DNA from: Kiritimatiellota bacterium
GTDB taxonomy: Bacteria; Verrucomicrobiota; Kiritimatiellia; JAAZAB01
Assembly: GCA_026398415.1 (NCBI GenBank)
Contig: JAPLSY010000018.1
Location: 1 to 64,000, forward strand
DNA: 64,000 nt
Direction of reading: 5' to 3'
Under the pieces are notes generated by a model. It saw only the letters and a program-made list of their open reading frames with translations. It searched no databases and was not told the DNA's origin. Below are positions 23,236-32,387 of the stretch, piece after piece (position 1 is the stretch's first letter; each line of letters begins with the position of its first letter). The position numbers and the translations under genes are program-made.

Positions 23236-26200
23236 ATGAAATCATCGGTCACCTTTTTTATTGCTCTGGGGCTTCTGTTGGCAGGCATGGCCTTGCCTGT
23301 CTGTGCCCAAGACGAAACCCCGGCGCCTGTTGCTGTTGCGCCGGCCAATTCTACCACGGAAACAACCAATGTGGCGGACACGGCGGCGTCAGCCGTACCG
23401 GCGGCGCCGGCCGTTGAAAAGCCCGCGACTCCCGCGGTTGCCGCGTCCATGTCAGAAGAGCCTGAGGAAGAAGAGACGGAATCGGCGCCCGCCGCAAAGA
23501 CTGCTGCCGAGACGGTGACTACGGTCACGCCGGCAGTCGCCGAATCAGCCGCGCCTGCCGTTGAAAAGCCTGTGACTCCCGCGCCCGCCGCTGTCATGCC
23601 GGCCGATTCTACCACGGAAACACCCAAGGCGGCGGACACGACGGCGACAGCCGCACCGGCGGCCCCGGCTGCACCCGCGGCAGCTGAAAAAAAGGAACCA
23701 GTATCGCAAGCGGAATCCCCGGCCCCGGCCGTTGAAAAGCCCGCGGCTCCCGCGGTTGCCGCATCCATGTCGGAAGAACCTGAAGAGGAAGAGACGGAAT
23801 CGGTACCCGCCACAATGACTACGGTCACGCCGGTAGTTGCCGTATCAGTTGCGCCTGCCGTTGTTACGCCGGCCGATTCTGCTACGGGAACACCTAAGGC
23901 GGTGGATACGGCGGCACCGGCGGCATCGGCCGCACCGGCTGTACCTGCGGCCATGCCGGAAAAACCGGTGGAAGAAAAGACGATCGCGAAAAAAGGGTCA
24001 GATTTTGAATTAGATCGCAGTTCGGTAAATGCGGCGCCGGAGGCCCCGCCCGTGGTTACGGGCCCACCCGCGGTTGCGGGCAAACCAGTGGAGGCCGAAA
24101 AAGTCGAAGCCAAACCACAACCGAAGACATCGTTCTGGAGTCGCCTGTTCGGTAGCAAAAAGGGCGCCGCCGCAGCGGACGGACGACGGACCGAGGACAG
24201 CGGTAAGCGGCCAGAGGTAAGCGCTGAGGCCCCGGCAGAGGCAGCTCCGGAAAAGTCTTCGGAAACGATCGCTGCCGTGACGGTGACCAACAAGACGCTC
24301 ACTCAGGAAGAGTTGGTCGCGGCCCAGGAAGAAGTCCGTCGGCAGGCGAAAGAAGTGGAGGCGTTAAAAGCTTTGGATTTGGCCTATCAAGCGATGGGCC
24401 GGAATGAATTTGAAGCCGCCTTGAAGTATTTTAACCAGGCCATGAACGTGATGCCCGTCCGTCCGCATACGGTGGAAACGCGGCAAAAGGCCATGCAAAG
24501 TCAGGCCGAGTGCGAATACCGCATTGCCTTGAATTATTATAAGGATGGCAAGTATCAGGAAGCCAAGGATGCCATCCGGCGCGCGTTAGGTTACTATCCG
24601 GCGCATCAAAAAGCTGCCCGGCTGAGCGATCAAATTAAGAAGGACGAAACCCGGCGTGTCGAGGACGCCGCAAGACCCGTGCCCGTGCGCCAGGCTCCGG
24701 AACACCTGGATCGGGTAAAACAGATCCGCGCATCAATTGACCTCGGCCAGCAGTATTATACCGTCGGCGAGTATGATAAAGCCCGGCGCGAATTTAAAAA
24801 TGTGCTGGTGCTTGACGAAAAGAACGAAGAGGCGGCCGCGTGGCTGAACAAAGTCTACGAAAAAATGTATAGTCTGGAAACCGACCAGATGAACCGCCAG
24901 CAGGCCGACATGGTTGCACAGGTGCGCGACACTTGGACCCCGCCGGTGAAGCGCGAAACAGCTGGCCCGGAGGCGCGCATCCAGGAGGCCACCGTCACCG
25001 ACAAAGGCAAGCGCCGTCTGCTGGAGAAGTTGAACGGCATCATGATTCCGCAATTAGATTTTCGACAGGCCAATATTGTGGACGTCATTAAATACCTGGA
25101 TCAGGCCAGTATCGCCTGCGACAAGGACTCGGCGCCGGGCGAGAAAGGCGTGAACTTCATTCTGCAACTTAAGCGTCCCGGCGCCGCCGCCGAAACGGCG
25201 CCAGCCACGGCGGTCCAACCCTCGGAAGGTGAATTGGCCGGCGAGGGCGGAGGGGCGACTGCCGCGCAGGGCAATTTGCCTGCCGTGACATTGAATTTGC
25301 GCAACGTTGTCCTGATGGATGCCATTAAATACATTACGGAAGTAACGGGGCTGAAATACCGGATCGAGGAAAATGTGGTGGTCATTACCCCGAGTGATGT
25401 GGTCTATGGCGAACTGATTACGCGCACGTATAAAGTCCAGCCCTCCATTGCGGAAACGATCATGGGTGTCGCCGGTAGTGCTGGCAGCGGAGGTGGCGAT
25501 AAGACGGAACTGGGCGGCACGGCGCCGACCGTGGAACGGACCGACGTTAAAAAGTTTTTTGTGGATGCCGGCGTGCCTTTTCCGGAAGGTACCTCCATTG
25601 CCTATAAACAGAGCCTCAACCTGCTGATTGTCAAGAACACGGCCGATAATCTGGAAAGCTTTGAGCGCATCCTGACCTCCCTGAACGTTGTACCGGTGCA
25701 GGTGGAAATTGAGGCCCGTTTTGTGGAAGTTGCCCAAGAAGATTTGGAAGAACTGGGCGTTGAATGGCTGCTGAACGATAACTGGGAACTGGCCGAAAAT
25801 GCCGGCGCCGGCGCCGGCATTCCGTTGGCGAGCCGGGAACGTGTCCAGATGAATAAGAACACCTTTTCCAAGGGTCTGCGCAACCTGGCCTCGGGCGCCA
25901 GCGGTATTTCGGCGACTCCCGGCGGCAACATGGCCGGTATTCTGTCAATTTCCAGTATTCTGACCAATCCGGAAGTAACCATGGTTTTACATGCCCTGGA
26001 GCAGAAGAGCGGCGCCAACCTGCTTTCGGCGCCCAAGGTTACCACCAAGAGCGGGGCCAATGCCGAAATCAAGGTGGTCGAGGAGTTGATTTATCCGACC
26101 GAGTTTGAATTGACGCCGCCCATGGTTTCGGGCAGTGGCAGTGGCAGTCAGGCCGTGCTATCCAAGGCCTTTGTCACGCCGGCGGCGTTTCAAACCCGCG

Positions 26201-26670
26201 ACACGGGTGTGATTCTGAACGTGACGCCGACGGTTGGGCCGGACGGATTTTCCATTGATCTGGTTATGCTCCCCCAGGTGGTCGAGCTCGCAAACTGGAT
26301 CAATTACGGCTCCACGATAATTGACCCGACCACGGGCCTTCCGGAACTCATGAATATGCCCCAGCCGATTTTTAAAAGCCGCAATATTACCACCAGCATC
26401 ACCATCTGGGACGGCCAGACCGTGGTCATGGGCGGGATGATTTCGGAAAAGCAATCCACCACCCTGGATAAAATCCCCATCCTGGGCGACATTCCATTGT
26501 TAGGTTATCTTTTCCAGAGCAAGACCAGCGACAGCAAGAAATACAACCTGTTGATCTTTGTCACGGCCAACTTGGTGGATCCGGCCGGCAACAAGATCAA
26601 CAAGGAGCTTATTGCGACCGCCGTGGGCACTGGTAATGCGCCGGCCGCCGCCCCCCAGGCAAGCCCCTGA
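23236..26670 (+). CDS. Secretin, Amuc_1098-like type IV pilus outer-membrane protein
   Basis: This 1144-residue outer-membrane secretin has a signal peptide (about 1-24), a low-complexity Ala/Pro/Thr/Glu region to about 350 with two near-identical AASMSEEPEEEETES blocks, TPR-like helices (about 375-550), N-type domains (IPQLDFRQANIVDVIKYLDQ at about 600 and VTLNLRNVVLMDAIKYITEV at about 688), and the secretin channel from about 820 (VQVEIEARFVEV) to VVMGGMISEKQSTTLDKIPI and PLLGYLFQSK near 1090. The low-complexity part also contains array-like DNA at 24178-24225 (DGRRTEDSGKRPE). Multimers form the gate through which a pilus or pseudopilus passes. It is last in the operon. Confidence 0.92.
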   Translation: MKSSVTFFIALGLLLAGMALPVCAQDETPAPVAVAPANSTTETTNVADTAASAVPAAPAVEKPATPAVAASMSEEPEEEETESAPAAKTAAETVTTVTPAVAESAAPAVEKPVTPAPAAVMPADSTTETPKAADTTATAAPAAPAAPAAAEKKEPVSQAESPAPAVEKPAAPAVAASMSEEPEEEETESVPATMTTVTPVVAVSVAPAVVTPADSATGTPKAVDTAAPAASAAPAVPAAMPEKPVEEKTIAKKGSDFELDRSSVNAAPEAPPVVTGPPAVAGKPVEAEKVEAKPQPKTSFWSRLFGSKKGAAAADGRRTEDSGKRPEVSAEAPAEAAPEKSSETIAAVTVTNKTLTQEELVAAQEEVRRQAKEVEALKALDLAYQAMGRNEFEAALKYFNQAMNVMPVRPHTVETRQKAMQSQAECEYRIALNYYKDGKYQEAKDAIRRALGYYPAHQKAARLSDQIKKDETRRVEDAARPVPVRQAPEHLDRVKQIRASIDLGQQYYTVGEYDKARREFKNVLVLDEKNEEAAAWLNKVYEKMYSLETDQMNRQQADMVAQVRDTWTPPVKRETAGPEARIQEATVTDKGKRRLLEKLNGIMIPQLDFRQANIVDVIKYLDQASIACDKDSAPGEKGVNFILQLKRPGAAAETAPATAVQPSEGELAGEGGGATAAQGNLPAVTLNLRNVVLMDAIKYITEVTGLKYRIEENVVVITPSDVVYGELITRTYKVQPSIAETIMGVAGSAGSGGGDKTELGGTAPTVERTDVKKFFVDAGVPFPEGTSIAYKQSLNLLIVKNTADNLESFERILTSLNVVPVQVEIEARFVEVAQEDLEELGVEWLLNDNWELAENAGAGAGIPLASRERVQMNKNTFSKGLRNLASGASGISATPGGNMAGILSISSILTNPEVTMVLHALEQKSGANLLSAPKVTTKSGANAEIKVVEELIYPTEFELTPPMVSGSGSGSQAVLSKAFVTPAAFQTRDTGVILNVTPTVGPDGFSIDLVMLPQVVELANWINYGSTIIDPTTGLPELMNMPQPIFKSRNITTSITIWDGQTVVMGGMISEKQSTTLDKIPILGDIPLLGYLFQSKTSDSKKYNLLIFVTANLVDPAGNKINKELIATAVGTGNAPAAAPQASP

Positions 26671-26673
26671 GCT

Positions 26674-26824
26674 CAGAAATGCAGAATGCAGAATGCAGAA
26701 TGCAGAAATATTTTCTATCATTATGCATGATGTTTACCACTACTCAAGCCTGAAGTCTAAATGTTCTTAATTTCTTGTTGTGTTCCTGTAATTCTGCATT
26801 CTGCATTCTACATTCTGCATTTCT
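26674..26824. repeat. Inverted heptamer pair (AATGCAG type) filling an intergenic space
   Basis: The left arm 26678-26707 has four AATGCAG units and the right arm 26791-26824 the exact complement type (with one AATGTAG). The pair occupies the whole space from the secretin stop to the next start, with an 80-bp loop. A hairpin of this size could end transcription in both directions, although no T-run follows. Confidence 0.88.
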
Positions 26825-26827
26825 TAT

Positions 26828-27694
26828 ATGTCTTCCTCGCTCTTACTCGTGGATGCGCTGGGCATTGCCTATCGCGCGTTTTATGCCATTACGGGGCTAA
26901 CCACGGCCGCCGGGCGACCCACCAATGCGGTGTACGGATTCATCAAAACGCTTATGCAGATGGAGCGGATCTGGCACCCGTCGCACAAGCTGGTGGTCTT
27001 TGATGGCGGCGCCCCCGCCGAACGCCTGAAGCTGCTGGCCACGTATAAGGCCCAACGGCCGGCCATGCCGCCCGCGCTACGCGCCCAGTTGCCGGTCATT
27101 GATGCCTGGCTGGATGCCGCAGCAATTGCCCATGTGCGCCTGGATGGCCGCGAAGCGGATGATGTCGCGGCCTCGGTGGCGGTCCAGGCGGCGGCCGCGG
27201 GCCTGGACGTCCTGGTGGCATCCAGTGACAAAGATCTCCTGCAAGTGGTAACCCCGACGATTGCTGTTATAACACCAGGCAAGGCGGCGGAAAAAATCGG
27301 GCCGGCCGAAGTGCTTGCCAAAATGGGTGTCCGCCCGGACCAGGTGGTGGACTGGCTGGCACTGACGGGCGACAGTTCCGATAATATTCCCGGCGTGCCG
27401 GGTATCGGCGCCAAGACGGCGGCGAAACTGCTCCAGCAATGGCAATCCCTGGCCAACGCGCTTGACCATGTGGCGGACGTCGAACCGGAAAAGACACGGA
27501 AGACACTCCAGGAGCATCGCGAACTGATTGCGCGCAACTTGCTCCTGCTCCGCCTGCAGACGGATATTGATTGCGGAGCATCGCTGGCTGACATGCAGGC
27601 GCGGCCGCCGGATGCGGGAGGCCTGCTGGCGTTCTATGAGGAAATGGAGTTTCATACGCTGGCCAAGGCGCTCCGCGAACCCACGCTGTTCTGA
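26828..27694 (+). CDS. Stand-alone 5'-3' exonuclease (polymerase I N-domain type)
   Basis: This 288-residue protein matches the 5' nuclease domain of DNA polymerase I: LLLVDALGIAYRAFYAITGL at the start, VVFDGG, READDVAASVAVQA, VASSDKDLLQVV, and the helix-hairpin-helix GDSSDNIPGVPGIGAKTAAKLL. These include the Asp residues that bind Mg2+. It ends after the domain, so it lacks the polymerase and proofreading parts. Either polA is split in this organism or this is a separate flap endonuclease/exonuclease copy; the window does not tell. Confidence 0.9.
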   Translation: MSSSLLLVDALGIAYRAFYAITGLTTAAGRPTNAVYGFIKTLMQMERIWHPSHKLVVFDGGAPAERLKLLATYKAQRPAMPPALRAQLPVIDAWLDAAAIAHVRLDGREADDVAASVAVQAAAAGLDVLVASSDKDLLQVVTPTIAVITPGKAAEKIGPAEVLAKMGVRPDQVVDWLALTGDSSDNIPGVPGIGAKTAAKLLQQWQSLANALDHVADVEPEKTRKTLQEHRELIARNLLLLRLQTDIDCGASLADMQARPPDAGGLLAFYEEMEFHTLAKALREPTLF

Positions 27695-27873
27695 AGATAG
27701 ACTGTAGGCTGAAGCAGGCCGTGGACCGTAGGCCGTTGACTGCGGGAATAAACAGGGGAAACGCATTTCCCTGCACCTGCCATGTGCAAATGTATTTCTT
27801 TTTTTAAGCTAATTTACCCGTGTTTCTTCCTGCAGTCTACAGCCCACAGTCTACAGTCGATTCGCTTCCACTC
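27695..27873. repeat. Intergenic region with TCTACAG-type repeats
   Basis: Reverse-type units (GACTGTAG, GACCGTAG, GTTGACTG) lie near 27700-27743, and forward units (TCTACAG, CCCACAG, TCTACAG) at about 27834-27856. They form a loose inverted pair around about 90 bp of ordinary sequence. No gene is seen. Confidence 0.6.
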
Positions 27874-29952
27874 ATGAAAATCCGCGCGCTTAAAATTTTG
27901 CTGGCCGTGCTGGGACTGGTCGCGCTGTTTGCCGCAGGGCTGGCCATTCGGCGCGTGGTGCTTTCGGCCCAGTTCGAGCAGTATGGCCGGCCCTTGCCGT
28001 TCAACATGGAAAGTGCGTTGGAATTCCGGTACGTCCGCATGCTTTTTGAAACCGGGCATATCCCCCGCCTCGATAAAGCCGTCCAGGTGCCGGAAGGCGT
28101 CGTGGTGTGCGCGACCTATACCCTGGGCGCGGAATATGTCTATGCCGCGGCGGCGCGTCTGTTCCCCTGGCCGAACTCCCTGGCCGAGCTTGGGCAGGCG
28201 GGCAGGCCCAAAACTCTTCCGCTGGATGATCGCGTGCGCTGGACCGCCGCCGCCTGGTTCTGCCTCGGTATTCCGCTGATGAGTCTTTGGCTGTGGGCGT
28301 GGACGCGTTCCATCTGGGCGGCGGGTCTGGCCGGCGCGTATTATGCCGTGGCACTGGCCGCCGTAATGCGTTCTACCGGCCAGGAACTCCAGCATGAAAA
28401 TTTTGCGCTGCCGTTCCTTATTGCGCACTGGGCCCTGGGCGCGCTGGCGAACCGGACTAAAGGGCGCAGTGCCTTTTTCATTGCGGCCCTGTTTTCCGCC
28501 TTAATGCTTGCGTGCGCCGTGTCGTTCTGGGACTTGATTCAGTATTATATCGTCCTCTGGGGAATTTGGTCTTACGTCCGGTTTGTAGCTGGAAAGTATT
28601 TCCGGGATTACCGCGCGTGCCTGGCGTGGTGGCTGATTTTGCTGGCGCTGGCCGGCGCCGGAGTGCTGAACCCCTACCTGCGCGCGCACGCGTTTACAGG
28701 TTCGTTTGCCATGTTGTTGGCCTATGGCGTGGCGCTGGGCTTGGGCGCCGAGCGGTTGTTGCAAATCGGTGTAGCCGCGCCTGTGAGGGCGTGGATTTCT
28801 CCGGTGGCCACGGGCTCACGCCCGCGGCTACATTTTTGGCGAACTCTCGTGCTGGCGTTGACGGCCCTGTTGCCGCTTATCGCGGGTGCGCTCTGGATCC
28901 AGCAATACGGCGAAACCTACAGCCATTTTGGCGAATTGCTTTGGGCCAAGCTCCGGTTCCTTAACCAGAAACCCGCCGATCCCGCGCTCCTGACCTTTGA
29001 CCAGCGCATACTCTGGACGGCGCCCTTAAATTCCGCAACTTTCCTGTTGACAGCCACCTTGTTTCCTGTAACACTTTGCCTGTCTGTATTAGCAGGCATC
29101 ATCGCCCTTTTTCATACACGCGCGCATCCGGATCCCGAAATCAATCAACTGCTGGGTTACACGGTCATCTCACTTCTGGCCTTTGTATTTTTCATGCGGT
29201 TTCATGTGTTCCTGATCCTGGGATTTGCCGCCCTGCTCGGATGGTTGGGTTACTGGGTGTCCGTCAAGCGTAGTTTTATCCGTTGGCTGATCATGGTGCT
29301 GTTGCTGGCCGGGGTGGGGGTGGAAGCCGCGCATGTTATGAACAACCCCGTGCGCTGGGGCAGTGTGCCGGTATATTTGAACGAAAAGCGGGAACTCTGC
29401 CGATGGCTGCGGGCCAATGTGGGCGGCGAGAGCGTACTGGCCAATTTTGGATTGAGTTCTTTTTTACTGACCTATGCAAATTGCCCCATTGTTTTGCACC
29501 CTAAATTCGAAGCGCCAGGCATCCGGGCACGGGTGCGCACCTACGGGGAGGCGCTATTCAAATCCAACGAGGATGGTTTTCGCGCATGGATGGAACCCTT
29601 TGGCGCTCCCTATTATGTGTACGCGCTGGGTGAGTTTGCCGATATTCAGCCGGAATCCCAAATGCGATATTGCGTGAATGCGTTGAATCCGCCGCCGTCG
29701 GCCGCTGCGCGGCTGTTTGAAAAACGCCCCGAGCAGGGTCGCTATTTTCGATTTTTGTGGGGGAATGCCAAGTACCGTGTGTTTCGCGTCATTACGCGCG
29801 CGGACGAGCTTTCCGCCGGGCGCTTGGCGGCAGAGGCCATGCAAGCCTTGCGTCAGGGCCGAAGACCGGATGCGGAAAACAAGGCGACGCAGGCCCTGAT
29901 GTACGACCCGCAGAATACGAATGCCATGCAGGTCATCCTGCGGCTGCGTTAG
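27874..29952 (+). CDS. Polytopic membrane protein, possible GT-C-type glycosyltransferase
   Basis: This 692-residue protein starts with a signal-anchor helix and has about ten more membrane helices (for example MSLWLWAWTRSIWAAGLAGAYYAVAL and LLGYTVISLLAFVFFMRFHVFLILGFAALLGWLGYWV). The C-terminal soluble part (VPVYLNEKRELCRWLRANVGGESVLANFGLSSFLLTYANCPIVLHPKFEAPG) resembles the extracytoplasmic part of STT3-like and other GT-C glycosyltransferases, followed by a helical TPR-like end. No catalytic residues are assigned, so the function is inferred. A REP-like palindrome is translated in frame between membrane helices. The ATG at 27874 directly precedes the signal anchor. Confidence 0.6.
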   Translation: MKIRALKILLAVLGLVALFAAGLAIRRVVLSAQFEQYGRPLPFNMESALEFRYVRMLFETGHIPRLDKAVQVPEGVVVCATYTLGAEYVYAAAARLFPWPNSLAELGQAGRPKTLPLDDRVRWTAAAWFCLGIPLMSLWLWAWTRSIWAAGLAGAYYAVALAAVMRSTGQELQHENFALPFLIAHWALGALANRTKGRSAFFIAALFSALMLACAVSFWDLIQYYIVLWGIWSYVRFVAGKYFRDYRACLAWWLILLALAGAGVLNPYLRAHAFTGSFAMLLAYGVALGLGAERLLQIGVAAPVRAWISPVATGSRPRLHFWRTLVLALTALLPLIAGALWIQQYGETYSHFGELLWAKLRFLNQKPADPALLTFDQRILWTAPLNSATFLLTATLFPVTLCLSVLAGIIALFHTRAHPDPEINQLLGYTVISLLAFVFFMRFHVFLILGFAALLGWLGYWVSVKRSFIRWLIMVLLLAGVGVEAAHVMNNPVRWGSVPVYLNEKRELCRWLRANVGGESVLANFGLSSFLLTYANCPIVLHPKFEAPGIRARVRTYGEALFKSNEDGFRAWMEPFGAPYYVYALGEFADIQPESQMRYCVNALNPPPSAAARLFEKRPEQGRYFRFLWGNAKYRVFRVITRADELSAGRLAAEAMQALRQGRRPDAENKATQALMYDPQNTNAMQVILRLR
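28770..28832. repeat. REP-like palindrome inside a membrane-protein gene
   Basis: Arms of about 25 bp start TGTAGCCGCG and end CGCGGCTACA, with about 4 mismatches. They enclose a 13-bp loop and are translated as VAAPVRAWISPVATGSRPRL. The motif looks like a mobile REP-type unit rather than protein-constrained sequence. Confidence 0.75.
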
Positions 29953-29984
29953 ATATTGCCAATCTTGTAAGCAGTTCCCCGATT

Positions 29985-30713
29985 ATGGCGAACAATATAT
30001 CAGGCAAGGCAAAGATGGTCACATCCGTTCCCTGGTTGCGGATTTGCGTCACGGGCGGCATTGCCTGCGGGAAAAGCCTGGTGGGCGCCTACCTGGCAGC
30101 GCGGGGTGTCGCGGTCATTGAGGCGGATACGGTGTGCCATGACCTTATGCGCGCAGGTATGCCGTTGTTTGCGCAGATCGTAGCCGCTTTTGGCCGCGAG
30201 ATCCTGGCGACGAATGGTAGTGTTGACCGTGCGGTATTGGGGCGGCGCGTGTTCGGCGATGCGGCGGCCCTGGGCCGGCTGAATGCCCTCTTGCATCCGG
30301 CGGCGCAAGGCGCCATCGAGGCGTGGGTTCTCGCGCGGCGGGAAGAGGCCCGCCTGCAACCAGTTGCAGCGATCAGCGATCAGAAATCAGAAATCATAAA
30401 TTCCGCTCAGAGGTGGTGCGGCGGTGTGGTGGCCATTATTCCCCTGCTCTATGAGGCGGTCTGGGAGGCGGCCTGGGATCGGGTGATTTGTGTTGGCGCG
30501 CCGATTGCCCTGCAACGTGAGCGCTTGCGCTCCAAAGGATTTACGGAAAAGGAGGCACATGATCGGATGGCGGCCCAGTGGCCGGTGGAGGAGAAAATGA
30601 AACGTGCGGATTATGTGGTTTTTAATGCGGGCACGCAGATGTGTGCGCAACAGCAAACCGTCCAAGTTATGCAACATATCGGAATACATGTGGAGAAAAG
30701 CGATGGAAGATAA
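29985..30713 (+). CDS. coaE: Dephospho-CoA kinase
   Basis: This 242-residue enzyme phosphorylates dephospho-CoA in the last step of CoA synthesis. The P-loop GGIACGKS (about 24-31), [10 protein letters not shown] (substrate region), [32 protein letters not shown] and the lid region ([35 protein letters not shown]) are all present. Residues about 127-141 ([15 protein letters not shown]) are extra to the family and come from a heptamer array at 30367-30405. An alternative start is ATG 30015. The 3' end overlaps the probable rho start by 11 bp. Confidence 0.92.
   Translation: MANNISGKAKMVTSVPWLRICVTGGIACGKSLVGAYLAARGVAVIEADTVCHDLMRAGMPLFAQIVAAFGREILATNGSVDRAVLGRRVFGDAAALGRLNALLHPAAQGAIEAWVLARREEARLQPVAAISDQKSEIINSAQRWCGGVVAIIPLLYEAVWEAAWDRVICVGAPIALQRERLRSKGFTEKEAHDRMAAQWPVEEKMKRADYVVFNAGTQMCAQQQTVQVMQHIGIHVEKSDGR
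30367..30405. repeat. Heptamer array (AATCAGA type) inside coaE
   Basis: GATCAGC, GATCAGA, AATCAGA, AATCATA and AATTCCG units are translated in frame between two conserved segments of CoaE. Confidence 0.82.
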
Positions 30714-32274
30714 ACGGAACATGAATGAAAACAAATCCCGGCGCCCGGGACCTTCCCTGCGCCATCCACGAGGGCGTACAGCTATGTCTAAAATTTACAT
30801 GGAAAATGGCGCCATGCCGCCAAGCCGGCATAGTCATGATAGTGCTCCAGGCAACGCACCGGCTGCGAACGCAGAGGTCAGCGCCGGGTCGGCGCCCGTA
30901 GCCGGTTCGGCGGCGGACCAGGGCGGGCCGAACGGGAACGTATCGAACGGTAACGCGCCGAACCATGTTGGGGCAGTCACGGCGCCCGCGCCGGTTGCAT
31001 CCGCCGGGCGAGGCAAGGACCTGACCCTGCATCTCTCGGAGCTCCAGCAGAAATCCGTGCCTGAACTTAACGAACTGGCGGCCCGCTACCATCTGGTGGA
31101 TCTGGGCGCCCTGCGCAAGCACGAGCTGATCTTTGAAATCCTCAAGGCCAATGCCTATCAGCATGGCACGATTTTCGGCAAGGGCGTCATCGAGATCCTG
31201 CCGGACGGGTTTGGATTCCTGCGCTCGCCGAATTACAACTACCTGCCCTGTCCGGAAGACATTTATGTTTCGCCGTCGCAGATCCGGCGCTTTGCCCTGC
31301 GGACCGGCGACACGGTGGAAGGCGAAATACGCTCGCCCAAGGATAAGGAACGCTTTTTTGCGCTGTTGCGCGTGGACAAAGTGAACGACAGCGATCCTGA
31401 AAAGAGCGGGCGCAAGATTCCCTTTGAAAACCTGACGCCGCTCTTTCCCGACCGGCGCTTCATCCTGGAGCGGGAACAGGAAGAGGTGTCCATGCGCGTC
31501 ATGGATATCTTTACACCCATCGGCATGGGTCAGCGCGGCGTGATTGTGGCGCCGCCGCGTACCGGCAAAACGGTGCTCCTGCAAAAAATAGCCAACAGTA
31601 TTTCCAAGAATCATCCCGATGTGTACCTGGTTGTCATGCTGATTGATGAGCGGCCGGAGGAAGTGACCGACATGGAACGGCATACGAGCGCCCACGTGTT
31701 GAGTTCCACTTTCGATGAACCGCCGGAGCGGCACATCCAGGTGGCGGAAATGGTCATCGAGATGGCCAAGCGCATGGTGGAATGCGGACGGGATGTCGTC
31801 ATCCTGCTGGACAGCATCACGCGCCTGGCGCGGGCCTACAACACGATGGAACCGCATAGCGGCAAGATCCTGTCCGGCGGCGTGGATTCCAATGCCCTGC
31901 ATAAGCCCAAGCGGTTCTTCGGCGCCGCCCGTAACATTGAGGAAGGCGGAAGCCTGACCATCATTGCCACGGCCCTGGTGGATACCGGCAGTCGCATGGA
32001 CGAGGTGATTTTTGAGGAATTCAAGGGGACGGGCAACATGGAACTGAGTTTGGACAGGCATCTCGTGGACAAGCGTGTCTTTCCGGCCATCAATATCGAA
32101 AAATCCGGTACGCGCAAAGAAGAGTTACTGCTGCATCCGGACGAACTGAACAAGACCTGGATTCTGCGCAAGGCTTTGAACGGGGTTCCCCCGGTCGAAA
32201 CCATGGAACTGGTGATCAGCAAGCTAAAAAAGACCAAGAGTAATGCCGAGTTTCTGATGACCATGAAAGAATGA
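30703..32274 (+). CDS. rho: Transcription termination factor Rho
   Basis: This hexameric RNA-dependent ATPase ends transcription. About 100 residues of Ala/Gly/Asn-rich sequence precede the Rho N-domain ([23 protein letters not shown]). The RNA-binding cold-shock-like domain ([21 protein letters not shown]), Walker A ([12 protein letters not shown], about 282-293), the [10 protein letters not shown] segment and [16 protein letters not shown] follow. The start at ATG 30703 overlaps the end of coaE and has GGAG upstream. N-terminal extensions rich in small or charged residues are common in Rho of several phyla. Confidence 0.95.
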   Translation: MEDKRNMNENKSRRPGPSLRHPRGRTAMSKIYMENGAMPPSRHSHDSAPGNAPAANAEVSAGSAPVAGSAADQGGPNGNVSNGNAPNHVGAVTAPAPVASAGRGKDLTLHLSELQQKSVPELNELAARYHLVDLGALRKHELIFEILKANAYQHGTIFGKGVIEILPDGFGFLRSPNYNYLPCPEDIYVSPSQIRRFALRTGDTVEGEIRSPKDKERFFALLRVDKVNDSDPEKSGRKIPFENLTPLFPDRRFILEREQEEVSMRVMDIFTPIGMGQRGVIVAPPRTGKTVLLQKIANSISKNHPDVYLVVMLIDERPEEVTDMERHTSAHVLSSTFDEPPERHIQVAEMVIEMAKRMVECGRDVVILLDSITRLARAYNTMEPHSGKILSGGVDSNALHKPKRFFGAARNIEEGGSLTIIATALVDTGSRMDEVIFEEFKGTGNMELSLDRHLVDKRVFPAINIEKSGTRKEELLLHPDELNKTWILRKALNGVPPVETMELVISKLKKTKSNAEFLMTMKE

Positions 32275-32281
32275 GGAGTAA

Positions 32282-32376
32282 TTTAGTGATTGAGTGATTC
32301 GGTGGTTTAGTGATTTAATACCTTCTTTGTTTCGCAAACTAATATAATCGCTCAATCACTGAATCGCTAAATAATC
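32282..32376. repeat. Inverted array (AATCACT/AATCGCT type) between rho and tig
   Basis: The left arm (TGATTGAG, TGATTCGG, TGGTTTAG, TGATTTAA) and the right arm (AATCGCTC, AATCACTG, AATCGCTA, AATAATC) have 7-8 bp units and face each other across a 19-bp loop. This is one of the tightest hairpins of the set. Confidence 0.85.
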
Positions 32377-32387
32377 TTGGGGGTGGC

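Noticed and set aside
23061..24302. A 413-codon Ala/Gly/Ser-rich frame on the minus strand
   Set aside because: It is antisense to the low-complexity Ala/Pro part of the secretin and the end of the Amuc_1099-like gene.
30667..32061. A 464-codon open frame on the minus strand
   Set aside because: It lies opposite rho, an unmistakable gene, and has the composition of an antisense shadow.
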